Shown here piece after piece: positions 39,908 through 48,547 of a DNA stretch of 48,547 nucleotides (positions are counted from its first letter, which is position 1; every line of letters begins with the position of its first letter). The notes under the pieces were generated by a model. That model saw only the letters and a list, made by a program, of their open reading frames with translations, was not told the DNA's origin and made no database searches. The translations under genes were made by a program, and so were the position numbers. The stretch comes from an uncultured Prochlorococcus sp. (lineage in GTDB: Bacteria > Cyanobacteriota > Cyanobacteriia > PCC-6307 > Cyanobiaceae), in NCBI GenBank assembly GCA_902606505.1, contig CACLGU010000005.1, positions 1-48,547 of the forward strand, in the 5' to 3' direction.

Positions 39908-41290
39908 TTAATCTAAATCAGGCATTTCTAAAGCTGGCTCACTCTTTCTGTCGATTCCTTTTTCGAAACCAGCAGCGGCTGCTCTAGCACGTCCAGCATG
40001 CCAAAGATGACCGATGAAAGTAAACCATCCTAAGAAGAATTGAGCTGCAGCTAACCATTGCCTTAAGTTAACAAAGTTAACAGCATTAGGCTCTGTAATG
40101 ATTCCACCAACAGAGTTGATAGAAGCGTTAGGAGCATGAGTCATATATTCAGCAGCTCTTCTTACTTGCCAAGGCTGAATATCATTTTGGATTTTCTCAA
40201 GGCTTAATCCGTTAGGACCTCTTAAAGGCTCTAACCATGGGCCTCTGAAGTCCCAAAATCTCATTGTTTCGCCACCAAATATAATTTCACCAGTAGGAGA
40301 TCTCATGAGATACTTACCTAAACCTGTTGGTCCCATTGTTGAACCTACGTTAGCTCCAATTCTTTGGTCTCTCACAAGGAAAGTAAAGCTTTGGGCCTGT
40401 GAAGCTTCAGCATTTGTTGGGCCATAAAACTCTGAAGGGTAAGCAGTATTGTTAAACCAGATGAATGTTGAAGCGATAAAACTTGCTACACAAATTCCAC
40501 CAAGGGCATAACTAAGTAATCCTTCACCATTCCAAATGAATGCTCTTCTTGCCCATCCAAAAGGTTTGGTAAAGATATGGAATATACCTCCAATGATTGC
40601 AGTTATACCAACATAGACATGTCCACCAACAATATCTTCAATGGAGTTAACACCGATTATTGAACCAGCTCCTCCCCATGGAGATCTAAATAGATAACCA
40701 AGAATAACTCTTGGATCCAAAGTTGGATTAACAAGTCTAACTTCACCACCTCCAGGTGCCCATGTGTCATATGCACCGCCAATAAAACACCAGTTAACTG
40801 ACCATGCTAATGCACCTACACCCAAGACAATCAAATGATATCCAAGAATATTTGTCATTTGATTTTTATCTCTCCAGTCAGTGGAGAAAAATGGAAAATC
40901 CTCCTCGAGTTTTTCTGGACCTGCTAAAGAGTGGTAGATACCACCAAAACCAAGAACAGCAGAAGCTATCAAGTGAACCACGCCTGCCTGGAAGAAAGGC
41001 ATGATATCGGTAACTTCACCACCAGGACCTATCCCGTAACCAAACATTGCAACGTGTGGCATACAGATTAAACCTTGCTCCCACATTGGTTTATCAAAAG
41101 TAAAATGATTAACCTCAAAGAGCATCATTGCTCCCGCCCAAAAGACTATTAGTCCAGAGTGAGCAATGTGAGCTCCTAATAAACGTCCAGATAAATTGAT
41201 TAATCTAGCGTTGCCTACATACCAGGCATAACCAGTTTCCTCAATACTTTGGTTTGGAGCTCTTAGTAAATTATTAAAGGGCGTTTCCAC
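39908..41290 (-). CDS. psbC: Photosystem II CP43 protein
   Basis: [57 protein letters not shown] start at 41290 with AGGAGG 9 nt upstream inside psbD is preferred over the ORF-track ATG at 41317. Confidence 0.96.
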   Translation of the reverse strand: METPFNNLLRAPNQSIEETGYAWYVGNARLINLSGRLLGAHIAHSGLIVFWAGAMMLFEVNHFTFDKPMWEQGLICMPHVAMFGYGIGPGGEVTDIMPFFQAGVVHLIASAVLGFGGIYHSLAGPEKLEEDFPFFSTDWRDKNQMTNILGYHLIVLGVGALAWSVNWCFIGGAYDTWAPGGGEVRLVNPTLDPRVILGYLFRSPWGGAGSIIGVNSIEDIVGGHVYVGITAIIGGIFHIFTKPFGWARRAFIWNGEGLLSYALGGICVASFIASTFIWFNNTAYPSEFYGPTNAEASQAQSFTFLVRDQRIGANVGSTMGPTGLGKYLMRSPTGEIIFGGETMRFWDFRGPWLEPLRGPNGLSLEKIQNDIQPWQVRRAAEYMTHAPNASINSVGGIITEPNAVNFVNLRQWLAAAQFFLGWFTFIGHLWHAGRARAAAAGFEKGIDRKSEPALEMPDLD

Positions 41291-42350
41291 GTGGAAGAAC
41301 CTCCTCAGGGAATACAAAGTTTTCGTGTGGTTGATCCACAGAAGACATCCATGCTCGCATACCTTCGTTCAAAAGTATATTTTTTGTATAGAAAGTTTCA
41401 AATTCTGGATCTTCTGCTGCACGGATCTCTTGGCTTACGAAATCATAAGCTCTTAAGTTAAGTGCTAAGCCGACAATACCAATTGAAGATGTCCACATAC
41501 CCATAACAGGTACAAACAGCATCAAGAAATGTAAGAAACGCTTGTTTGAGAAAGCAATACCGAAGATTTGACTCCAGAATCTATTCGCTGTAATCATTGA
41601 ATAAGTTTCTTCTTCTTGGGTTGGATCGAAAGCTCTAAATGTTGAACTTTGAACCTTACCATCTGTATAAATACTTGTATCTTCATACAAAGTGTTTTGC
41701 ACTGTAGCTCCATGAATAGCGCAAAGTAGAGCACCACCAAGAATTCCAGCAACTCCCATCATGTGAAATGGATTTAAAGTGATATTGTGAAAACCTTGAA
41801 TGAACAGGATATAACGGAAGATTGCTGCTACACCGAATGAAGGTGCGAAGAACCAACTGTGCTGTCCTAAAGGATAAATAAGGAAAATACTTGTAAATAC
41901 TGCAATTACTGCTGAAAAAGCTAATGCGTTGTATGGTCTAATTCCAACAAGACCTGCAATTTCAAACTGACGAAGCATAAAACCAATTAGGCCAAATACT
42001 CCATGTAATGCAACGAAGTTCCAAAGTCCACCAAGTTGTAGCCATCTTACGAAACTACCTTGGGCTTCGGGACCCCATAAAAATAGAAGACTGTGTCCCA
42101 TGGCATCACCAGGGGTACTTACAGCTGCTGTTAAAAAGTTACAACCTTCAAGGTATGAGCTTGCAACTCCGTGTGTGTACCAAGAGGTAACAAATGTTGT
42201 TCCGACAAACCAACCACCTATAGCAAGATATGCACAAGGAAGTAAGAGAAGTCCGGACCAACCAATAAATACAAAGCGGTCGCGCTTCAACCAATCATCG
42301 AGGATATCAAACCATCCTCTTTGTGGGGCGCTACCAACTGCGATCGTCAT
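41274..42350 (-). CDS. psbD: Photosystem II D2 protein
   Basis: [43 protein letters not shown]...[19 protein letters not shown]. Confidence 0.98.
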   Translation of the reverse strand: MTIAVGSAPQRGWFDILDDWLKRDRFVFIGWSGLLLLPCAYLAIGGWFVGTTFVTSWYTHGVASSYLEGCNFLTAAVSTPGDAMGHSLLFLWGPEAQGSFVRWLQLGGLWNFVALHGVFGLIGFMLRQFEIAGLVGIRPYNALAFSAVIAVFTSIFLIYPLGQHSWFFAPSFGVAAIFRYILFIQGFHNITLNPFHMMGVAGILGGALLCAIHGATVQNTLYEDTSIYTDGKVQSSTFRAFDPTQEEETYSMITANRFWSQIFGIAFSNKRFLHFLMLFVPVMGMWTSSIGIVGLALNLRAYDFVSQEIRAAEDPEFETFYTKNILLNEGMRAWMSSVDQPHENFVFPEEVLPRGNAL

Positions 42351-42532
42351 GAGAAATCGTTTTTAGCTTCGGGATACGCAGTGACTGTAACAAAGATTGA
42401 GAGTAATGTGGGGAAATATTTGTATATCTGAAATGCCTTGTAAAGCTTTCCTGACTTTTTTATTAAAAATTAGGTAAGAATACTCCCTTAGTTTGTTAAA
42501 TTATCTGAATTAGGCTCAAAAAAAGGATAAAA

Positions 42533-43090
42533 ATGAATTCAGACCTCACGTCTTTCGATAAAATCGAACAAAAAATTGGCGGATCAAGAAAAGTTTCAAA
42601 TTATATTATTGGAGGCATGCTAACGATAGGAGGCATTGGTTTTCTTTTGGCTTCAATATCAAGTTACACAGGAAGAGATTTATTACCTTTAGGAAATCCC
42701 TCAACGCTTTTGTTTATCCCTCAAGGAATAATAATGGGAGCTTACGGAGTAATAGCAAACTTATTAAATTTTTACTTGTGGTATTTGGTTTATATTAACT
42801 TTGGTTCAGGAAGTAATTATTTTGATAAATCATCAAAATCTGTAGAAATAAAAAGAAAAGGTCTTTTCAAAGATATAGAAGTTAAATTAGATTTCGATGA
42901 AATTAAATCGGTTAAGTTGGATATAAGCGAGGGATTTAATCCTAGAAGAAGAATTGCTTTAGTATTGAAAGGTAGAAAAAAACCTCTCCCTTTAAGTGGA
43001 GCAGGTGAACTTAAACCACTGCTTCAAGTTGAAGAAGAAGGGGCTCGTCTGGCTAAATTTTTGGATGTTAACTTGGAGGGCTTAAAATAA
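42533..43090 (+). CDS. ycf4: Photosystem I assembly protein Ycf4
   Basis: GSRKVSNYIIGGMLTIGGIGFLLASISSYTGRDLLPLGNPSTLLFIPQGIIMGAYG. Confidence 0.94.
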   Translation: MNSDLTSFDKIEQKIGGSRKVSNYIIGGMLTIGGIGFLLASISSYTGRDLLPLGNPSTLLFIPQGIIMGAYGVIANLLNFYLWYLVYINFGSGSNYFDKSSKSVEIKRKGLFKDIEVKLDFDEIKSVKLDISEGFNPRRRIALVLKGRKKPLPLSGAGELKPLLQVEEEGARLAKFLDVNLEGLK

Positions 43091-43131
43091 AAAAAAAATA
43101 TTTTTTAAAAACATTATCTTTTATACAGGTT

Positions 43132-43743
43132 TTGTTTTTGCTACAAGCTTGTAGTTATAAAAATAAGATTGATTCAAATTATTACTGCCAAAAATTTAAA
43201 TTTAGTTGTATTAAAAGTGATAAAGTTATTTATTTTAAAACTACAAAAGGTGATTTTGAAGTTAAATTATTTGGGAAAGATAAGCCATTAACAGTATCAA
43301 ACTTTCTGGAAAATATAGAAAATAATATTTATGTAAATCAAAAATTTTATAAAATAATTAATTTTCCCCAAATAAGTTTTATATACGGAGGTGTTAATCC
43401 TAAAAATAAATTCTATATAGATGGAAATGAAACCTTAAAAAAGACAAGTCCTTCAATACCTTTAGAAATAAAATTCAAAGATGAAATTAAACCAAGATAT
43501 AACTATCAAATAAAAAATCCTAGTGAAATTGAAAATTTAGTTAATACTTTTGAGGCTGGTTCAATCGCTATGGTTAAGAGAAGTAATAAAAAGTCTTCCT
43601 CTACTGAATTTTTTTTTGTTACAGGTAGGATTCCAGAACTAGATGGAAGATATTCAATTTTTGGAAAGATAATTAAAGGATTAGAGGTACTCAAAAAAAT
43701 AAAGAAAGAAGATTATATTGAGGAAGTCCAGATATCTAATTAA
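43132..43743 (+). CDS. Cyclophilin-type peptidyl-prolyl isomerase, probable lipoprotein; start may be upstream (ATA at 43087)
   Basis: [64 protein letters not shown]; lipobox LLQAC. Confidence 0.85.
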   Translation: MFLLQACSYKNKIDSNYYCQKFKFSCIKSDKVIYFKTTKGDFEVKLFGKDKPLTVSNFLENIENNIYVNQKFYKIINFPQISFIYGGVNPKNKFYIDGNETLKKTSPSIPLEIKFKDEIKPRYNYQIKNPSEIENLVNTFEAGSIAMVKRSNKKSSSTEFFFVTGRIPELDGRYSIFGKIIKGLEVLKKIKKEDYIEEVQISN

Positions 43744-44264
43744 ATTTCCAGAGAATATTTGTTTATTTTCAACATTTCTGTATTTACTCCTGAAGAGCGT
43801 TTAAGAGCAACCTTACCAGTCCTCGCTATTTCAAGTATGCCATATGGCTCGAGTAATTTCTCTAAAGCAACTAACTTTCCAGGATCTCCAACTACCTCAA
43901 GAGTTAAGGCCATATCTGAAACATCAACAACTTTTGCACGGAAAATCTGTACTATATCAAGGATATTACTCCTAGTATCTTCTTTCGATGAAACTTTTAG
44001 TAACATCAATTCCCTCTCAACAGCTGCGAGATTAGTAAAATCTACAACTCCCAGAACATTAAATAACTTATTAAGCTGCTTAGTCATTTGTTGAAGAGTT
44101 TCATCATCGCCTTCTACTACCATTGTTAACCTTGAAATCCCTTTGGATTCTGCCGGTCCTACCGCAAGGCTATCTATGTTGAACCCCCTTCTAGCAAAGA
44201 GACCTGAGATTCTACTCAAGGCTCCAGATTCGTCTTCTACAAGAACTGATAATGTATGTTTCAT
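43740..44264 (-). CDS. ilvH: Acetolactate synthase small subunit
   Basis: [53 protein letters not shown]. Confidence 0.97.
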   Translation of the reverse strand: MKHTLSVLVEDESGALSRISGLFARRGFNIDSLAVGPAESKGISRLTMVVEGDDETLQQMTKQLNKLFNVLGVVDFTNLAAVERELMLLKVSSKEDTRSNILDIVQIFRAKVVDVSDMALTLEVVGDPGKLVALEKLLEPYGILEIARTGKVALKRSSGVNTEMLKINKYSLEI

Positions 44265-44267
44265 ATT

Positions 44268-45230
44268 TTAAATGATTTTTAAATCCCTAATCCATTCATA
44301 AGAGATTGTATTAAATAATGATGGATCTTCATCATGTATACAATGCCCTGAATTGGATACTATTTTTAATTTTACCCATCTATGGAAATTTGCAATCTTT
44401 TTACCAACAAACAAAGGTATGAAATTATCTTTTTCTCCCCAAATTAATAAAAAAGGAACTTTTTTTGAGGCGCTAAGTTTTCTCAAAAGGTAAGAAGCTT
44501 GAAATTTTTCATCTCTTGAGGACATTCCAATACACATCGCTCTTAATGATCTAGCTGAAGTTCTTCTTAAAACTGGTTTTGTCACCAAATCTATTAGTTC
44601 GCCGTCGATATTATCTTTTTTGAAATAGGCAGAATTTAATCCCAGTTTTATAACCCCTAATTTTGTTATTAAAAATAAAATAATTTCTAAAGGGAAAAAT
44701 ATAAAAAATATTGTTATGAATCTATCTTGAAATCTCTTTAATGGTGATTTTTTTGTTTTTGACGTTTTATTTACTTGGATTTGATCTGGCAGAGGCGATG
44801 CAATAACTGTTGCAATCTGATCATCTAATGAAACAGCACATGTTAAAGCCACCAATGATCCGAGAGAATTGCCAATAAGAATTACTTTCCCAGAGTTCTT
44901 TGGTCTTATTACCTGAGTAATAAAATCTTTCACTTGATTACACCAAATCTTATTATTTAACTTTCCAATTTGTCTTATCCCTGGTTGATCTGAATCTCCA
45001 AATCCTATTAAATCTAAAGAATATGAGGCAAAATTCCTTTTCGCGAAATATTCTATATTTTTCCTCCAATGTTTTCGACTGGCGCCAAATCCGTGAAGGA
45101 AGATAATTGGAATTTCATTATCTTCGCCAGAAACACTCCAACAAACTTTAAAACCATTCCAGTTCCAGTAATTAGGAAGATTAATATTTTCTTCTTTAAA
45201 ATTATTATTCATATATTCAAAAATTTTCAA
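44268..45230 (-). CDS. Alpha/beta hydrolase
   Basis: PIIFLHGFGASRKHWRKNIEYF; VILIGNSLGSLVAL (GNSLG nucleophile elbow); NSGHCIHDEDP. Confidence 0.9.
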   Translation of the reverse strand: MKIFEYMNNNFKEENINLPNYWNWNGFKVCWSVSGEDNEIPIIFLHGFGASRKHWRKNIEYFAKRNFASYSLDLIGFGDSDQPGIRQIGKLNNKIWCNQVKDFITQVIRPKNSGKVILIGNSLGSLVALTCAVSLDDQIATVIASPLPDQIQVNKTSKTKKSPLKRFQDRFITIFFIFFPLEIILFLITKLGVIKLGLNSAYFKKDNIDGELIDLVTKPVLRRTSARSLRAMCIGMSSRDEKFQASYLLRKLSASKKVPFLLIWGEKDNFIPLFVGKKIANFHRWVKLKIVSNSGHCIHDEDPSLFNTISYEWIRDLKII

Positions 45231-45305
45231 GATATTTGCATTATCTACTTTTTTAACAAATAAATGTATATTGAATGTAAATTATAGTAATCATTGAATT
45301 TTACT

Positions 45306-45404
45306 ATGGCAAAAGAAATTTTTAGTATCGCGGCAGTTTTTTGGATACTCATACCAATAGGATTGGTTGGTGGAGCATTATTATTAAAGTTTCAGGGAGA
45401 TTAA
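45306..45404 (+). CDS. petM: Cytochrome b6/f complex subunit PetM
   Basis: Read directly (below ORF-track cut-off): [32 protein letters not shown]. Confidence 0.93.
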
Positions 45405-45462
45405 TTCTCACGAACACATTACAAATTGAGTTATTGTCTACAAGATAAATAAATCTTAAAAT

Positions 45463-46425
45463 ATGAAGATTCTTTTAGTAGGAGCAACAGGGACACTCGG
45501 GAGGCAAATAGCTAAGCAAGCTATAGAAGATGGACATGAAGTTAGATGTTTTGTAAGAAACCCAAGAAAAGCATCTTTTCTTCAAGAGTGGGGTTGTGAA
45601 CTTACTAAAGGTAATTTATTAAATCCTTCTGATATCGAATATGCATTGCAAGATATTGAAGTAGTTATTGATGCGGCGACTAGCAGGCCAGATGATCCTA
45701 AAAGTATTTATGAAATAGATTGGGATGGAAAACTTAATTTATTTAATGCTTGTGAATCTTTAAATGTAAAAAGGGTAATATTCCTTTCAATTCTTTTAAC
45801 TGAAAAGTTTAGAAATGTTCCTTTAATGGATGTTAAATTTTGCACTGAAAAACTTCTTGAGAAATCAAATTTGGACTATACAATTTTCAAATGTGCAGCT
45901 TTTATGCAAGGGGTTATTGGTCAATTCGCTATCCCAATCTTGGATAGTCAAGCAGTATGGATGAGTGGGACTCCAACTAAAATTGCATATATGAATACTC
46001 AAGATATGGCCAAAGTTGTTGTAGCAGCAGTAAATAATCCAAAAACTTACAGAACATCATTGCCATTAGTTGGTCCCAAAGCATGGAATTCAAACGAGGT
46101 AATATCTTTATGTGAAAAATTTAGTGAAAAAAAGGCGAAAATTTTTAGAGTTTCTCCCTTCCTTATTAGCATCACTCAAAAAGTAGTTTCTTTTTTTCAA
46201 GATTCTTTAAATGTTGCTGAAAGATTGGCTTTTGCTGAAGTAACTAGTAGTGGTGAATCATTAGATGCTGACATGAGCAAAACTTACGAAATATTGGAAC
46301 TTAAAAAAGAAGATATGACCTCGTTAGAGAGTTATTTAAAGGAGTACTACCAACAAATACTTAAAAGATTAAGGGAAATGGAAGCAGATCTAAATATTGA
46401 AGAAAAAAAGAGATTACCTTTTTAA
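45463..46425 (+). CDS. ycf39: NmrA-like / Ycf39-type atypical SDR (PSII assembly factor)
   Basis: MKILLVGATGTLGRQIAKQAIEDGHEVRCFVRNPRKASFLQEWGCELTKGNL. Confidence 0.9.
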   Translation: MKILLVGATGTLGRQIAKQAIEDGHEVRCFVRNPRKASFLQEWGCELTKGNLLNPSDIEYALQDIEVVIDAATSRPDDPKSIYEIDWDGKLNLFNACESLNVKRVIFLSILLTEKFRNVPLMDVKFCTEKLLEKSNLDYTIFKCAAFMQGVIGQFAIPILDSQAVWMSGTPTKIAYMNTQDMAKVVVAAVNNPKTYRTSLPLVGPKAWNSNEVISLCEKFSEKKAKIFRVSPFLISITQKVVSFFQDSLNVAERLAFAEVTSSGESLDADMSKTYEILELKKEDMTSLESYLKEYYQQILKRLREMEADLNIEEKKRLPF

Positions 46426-46479
46426 TATTGCAATTCTCGTCTTATATAGTATATTTGTACTATGTAAATATTTTTGGTT

Positions 46480-46692
46480 ATGTCAGTTTCTAAATCTAAA
46501 AATCTTGAACGAAAACTAGATAATTTTGCAAAAGAAGCAAAAAATGAATTGAATAATGTTTGCGGATCTACATTATGGGAAAGCCTTGGGTTTGTTTTTT
46601 TTGATCAATTAGAAGATTCTGAAAAAATTGCGAAAGCAAATTTTTACTATGGCCAACTTCAAATAATAAATGAAATTAAATTTTCAATTTGA
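46480..46692 (+). CDS. Hypothetical protein (~70 aa)
   Basis: ATG at 46480 preferred over TTG at 46474; MSVSKSKNLERKLDNFAKEAKNELNNVCGSTLWESLGFVFFDQLEDSEKIAKANFYYGQLQIINEIKFSI. Confidence 0.6.
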   Translation: MSVSKSKNLERKLDNFAKEAKNELNNVCGSTLWESLGFVFFDQLEDSEKIAKANFYYGQLQIINEIKFSI

Positions 46693-46784
46693 ATTGCATT
46701 TAGTATTTTTACTGATGTAATTTTTCTTAAATCAATTTTGGCCAATCTTTTTCTGATAATATAAACCTAGTAAAAGATTAATTA

Positions 46785-47051
46785 ATGATTGAAACTTCAG
46801 GTGTCATAGAAAAAGAGCAGGGGAATGGATTTTATTTGGTTACCTTAGAACAGCCTGAAGGTCATCAATGTTTATGTAGAGCTGCAGGTAAATTGACTAA
46901 ATTTAGAATTAAATTATTAGCTGGAGACAAAGTGTTAGTTGAGATAAGTCCTTATGATCTTTCTAGAGGGAGGATAACTTATAGAGAAAGAAATGCAGGT
47001 AATGCTAGACCTACTACTAATAAAAATAATCCTAAGAGAAATAATAAATAA
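46785..47051 (+). CDS. infA: Translation initiation factor IF-1-like (S1 domain)
   Basis: MIETSGVIEKEQGNGFYLVTLEQPEGHQCLCRAAGKLTKFRIKLLAGDKVLVEISPYDLSRGRITYRER. Confidence 0.9.
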   Translation: MIETSGVIEKEQGNGFYLVTLEQPEGHQCLCRAAGKLTKFRIKLLAGDKVLVEISPYDLSRGRITYRERNAGNARPTTNKNNPKRNNK

Positions 47052-47060
47052 AAAGTTACT

Positions 47061-48437
47061 TTAGATAATATTTTCTATCGCTTCTTTAAACTCACTTCTT
47101 TGTTTAACACCTTGCCATTGTTTTTTTAATAATTTTTCTTTAAAAAGTTGAACTGTTGGTGTGCCGTTAATACCAGCTTGTTTTGCAATATCTTGATCTT
47201 TATCAATATCTATTTCAACTCCAAGAACTGCACCATCAAGTTCTTTTATTACTCTTTTTAACTGAGGTTTTAAAACATGACATGGACCGCAGCTTGGGGA
47301 ACTAAAAATTACTAAGATAGGTTTTTTACTCTCGTGATAAAGTTTTCTTAATGCATAACTGCCTTTTTGCCATTCAGAATTTGAATCGAAAGTATCTTCA
47401 TTAACTTCTTCTTCATTAAAATCTGATGAATTAAGCTTTTTTTCTGGTTCTGGGGTCTCTCTGACTATAGTTTTTGCTAAGTTTTTCTCGGCTAGCCATC
47501 TTTCAGTAGCTAATGCTGCCATGCATCCAGTTCCTGCAGCGGTAACTCCTTGTCTCCATTCAGAATCAACAACATCACCTGCAGCGAAGATGCCTTCAAT
47601 AGATGTTTCTGGCCTCCCTGATTTGCAAGCAATATAGCCTTTATTATCTAAATCAATTTTGTTGCCCAAGAATTTCGTATTAGGTGTGTGCCCTATCGCG
47701 TAAAAAAGACCTTTTATATTGATTTCCCCTTTACCCTCTTGAGAGTGAATAGTTTCTATTCTCTCAAGCCATTCAGTACCATCCGCTTTATCAACTTTTG
47801 TGTTCCAATGAATATCTATCTTTGGATTAGCTTTTACTCTATCAACCATTGCTGCGCTAGCCCTTAATTTTTCTGATCGAACAATCAAATGCACTTTGCT
47901 TCCATACTTTGTGAGATATGCTGCTTCTTCACATGCAGAGTCGCCCCCTCCAATAACAGCTAATTCTTCATCTCTAAATTGTGGGGTGGCTCCATCACAT
48001 ATTGCACAAGCACTTATTCCTTTACTCCAGAATTTATCTTCATTAATTACGCCTAATCTATTTGCACTAGCTCCAGTTGCAATGATAATTGAGTTAGATT
48101 TTATAGTTCCTTCTAAAGTTTTTAATTCAAAGGGATGTGAATCTGTATTAATTGAGACTACATCACTTTCGTATAAATTAGTGCCCCATCTTTCTGCTTG
48201 AGCCTTCATTAGATCCATCAATTCAGGACCCAGCACTCCATCTGGGAAACCTGGATAATTTTCAACAAATGTTGTAGTCATTAATTGCCCACCAGGAATT
48301 CCACCAGAATTAAATCCTGTTACAAGTAATGGTTGAAGATTTGCTCGTGCGGCATATATTGCAGCGGTGTAACCTGCAGGTCCCGAACCTATAATTACGA
48401 CATTTTCTACGTTTGAAATCTTCTCTTTATTTTCCAT
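47061..48437 (-). CDS. trxB: NADPH-thioredoxin reductase with C-terminal thioredoxin domain (NTRC type)
   Basis: TrxB core with CAICDG redox motif plus fused thioredoxin domain (ILVIFSSPSCGPCHVLKPQLKRV). Confidence 0.95.
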   Translation of the reverse strand: MENKEKISNVENVVIIGSGPAGYTAAIYAARANLQPLLVTGFNSGGIPGGQLMTTTFVENYPGFPDGVLGPELMDLMKAQAERWGTNLYESDVVSINTDSHPFELKTLEGTIKSNSIIIATGASANRLGVINEDKFWSKGISACAICDGATPQFRDEELAVIGGGDSACEEAAYLTKYGSKVHLIVRSEKLRASAAMVDRVKANPKIDIHWNTKVDKADGTEWLERIETIHSQEGKGEINIKGLFYAIGHTPNTKFLGNKIDLDNKGYIACKSGRPETSIEGIFAAGDVVDSEWRQGVTAAGTGCMAALATERWLAEKNLAKTIVRETPEPEKKLNSSDFNEEEVNEDTFDSNSEWQKGSYALRKLYHESKKPILVIFSSPSCGPCHVLKPQLKRVIKELDGAVLGVEIDIDKDQDIAKQAGINGTPTVQLFKEKLLKKQWQGVKQRSEFKEAIENII

Positions 48438-48547
48438 TTATTTGCTAATTTCACTATTAATAATAATAAACTAACCTGAATAATGTAGGGCGGATTTCAC
48501 TCGATAGATTTATTACTCAATCGTTGACTTTTTGGTCTAATAACTTT

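Noticed and set aside
43759-44094. 111-aa plus-strand ORF
   Set aside because: Antisense to ilvH.
47896-48201. 101-aa plus-strand ORF
   Set aside because: Antisense to trxB.

Overview
AT-rich (~30% GC by eye) cyanobacterial chromosome segment. Gene content and order fit a high-light Prochlorococcus: a Pcb antenna gene, psbD/psbC, petM, ycf4, Ycf46-like and NTRC-type trxB. Most of the window is conserved core: rpmH-rnpA-yidC, serS-rseP-rpsN-pnp, psbD-psbC-ycf4-ilvH, and infA-trxB. There are two accessory-looking areas. Bases 1-4 kb look like the edge of a surface-polysaccharide (GDP-fucose/GDP-mannose) island next to tRNA-Arg. The second, about 33.4-37.3 kb, is a pocket just downstream of tRNA-Ser(CGA). 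It holds tandem small paralogs, a 52-aa peptide ending in a CP12-like C-terminal motif, a rhomboid protease, and a locally GC-rich outer-membrane-type protein built from three internal repeats. Other points of interest are two genes whose N-termini appear to be encoded upstream of any ATG/GTG/TTG (possible AUA/AUU starts), and a porin whose ribosome-binding region is complementary to the conserved motif of the sRNA Yfr1. Iron-stress genes are isiB-pcb and the divergent piuC/futA pair. All functional calls come from reading the translations; no database search was run.
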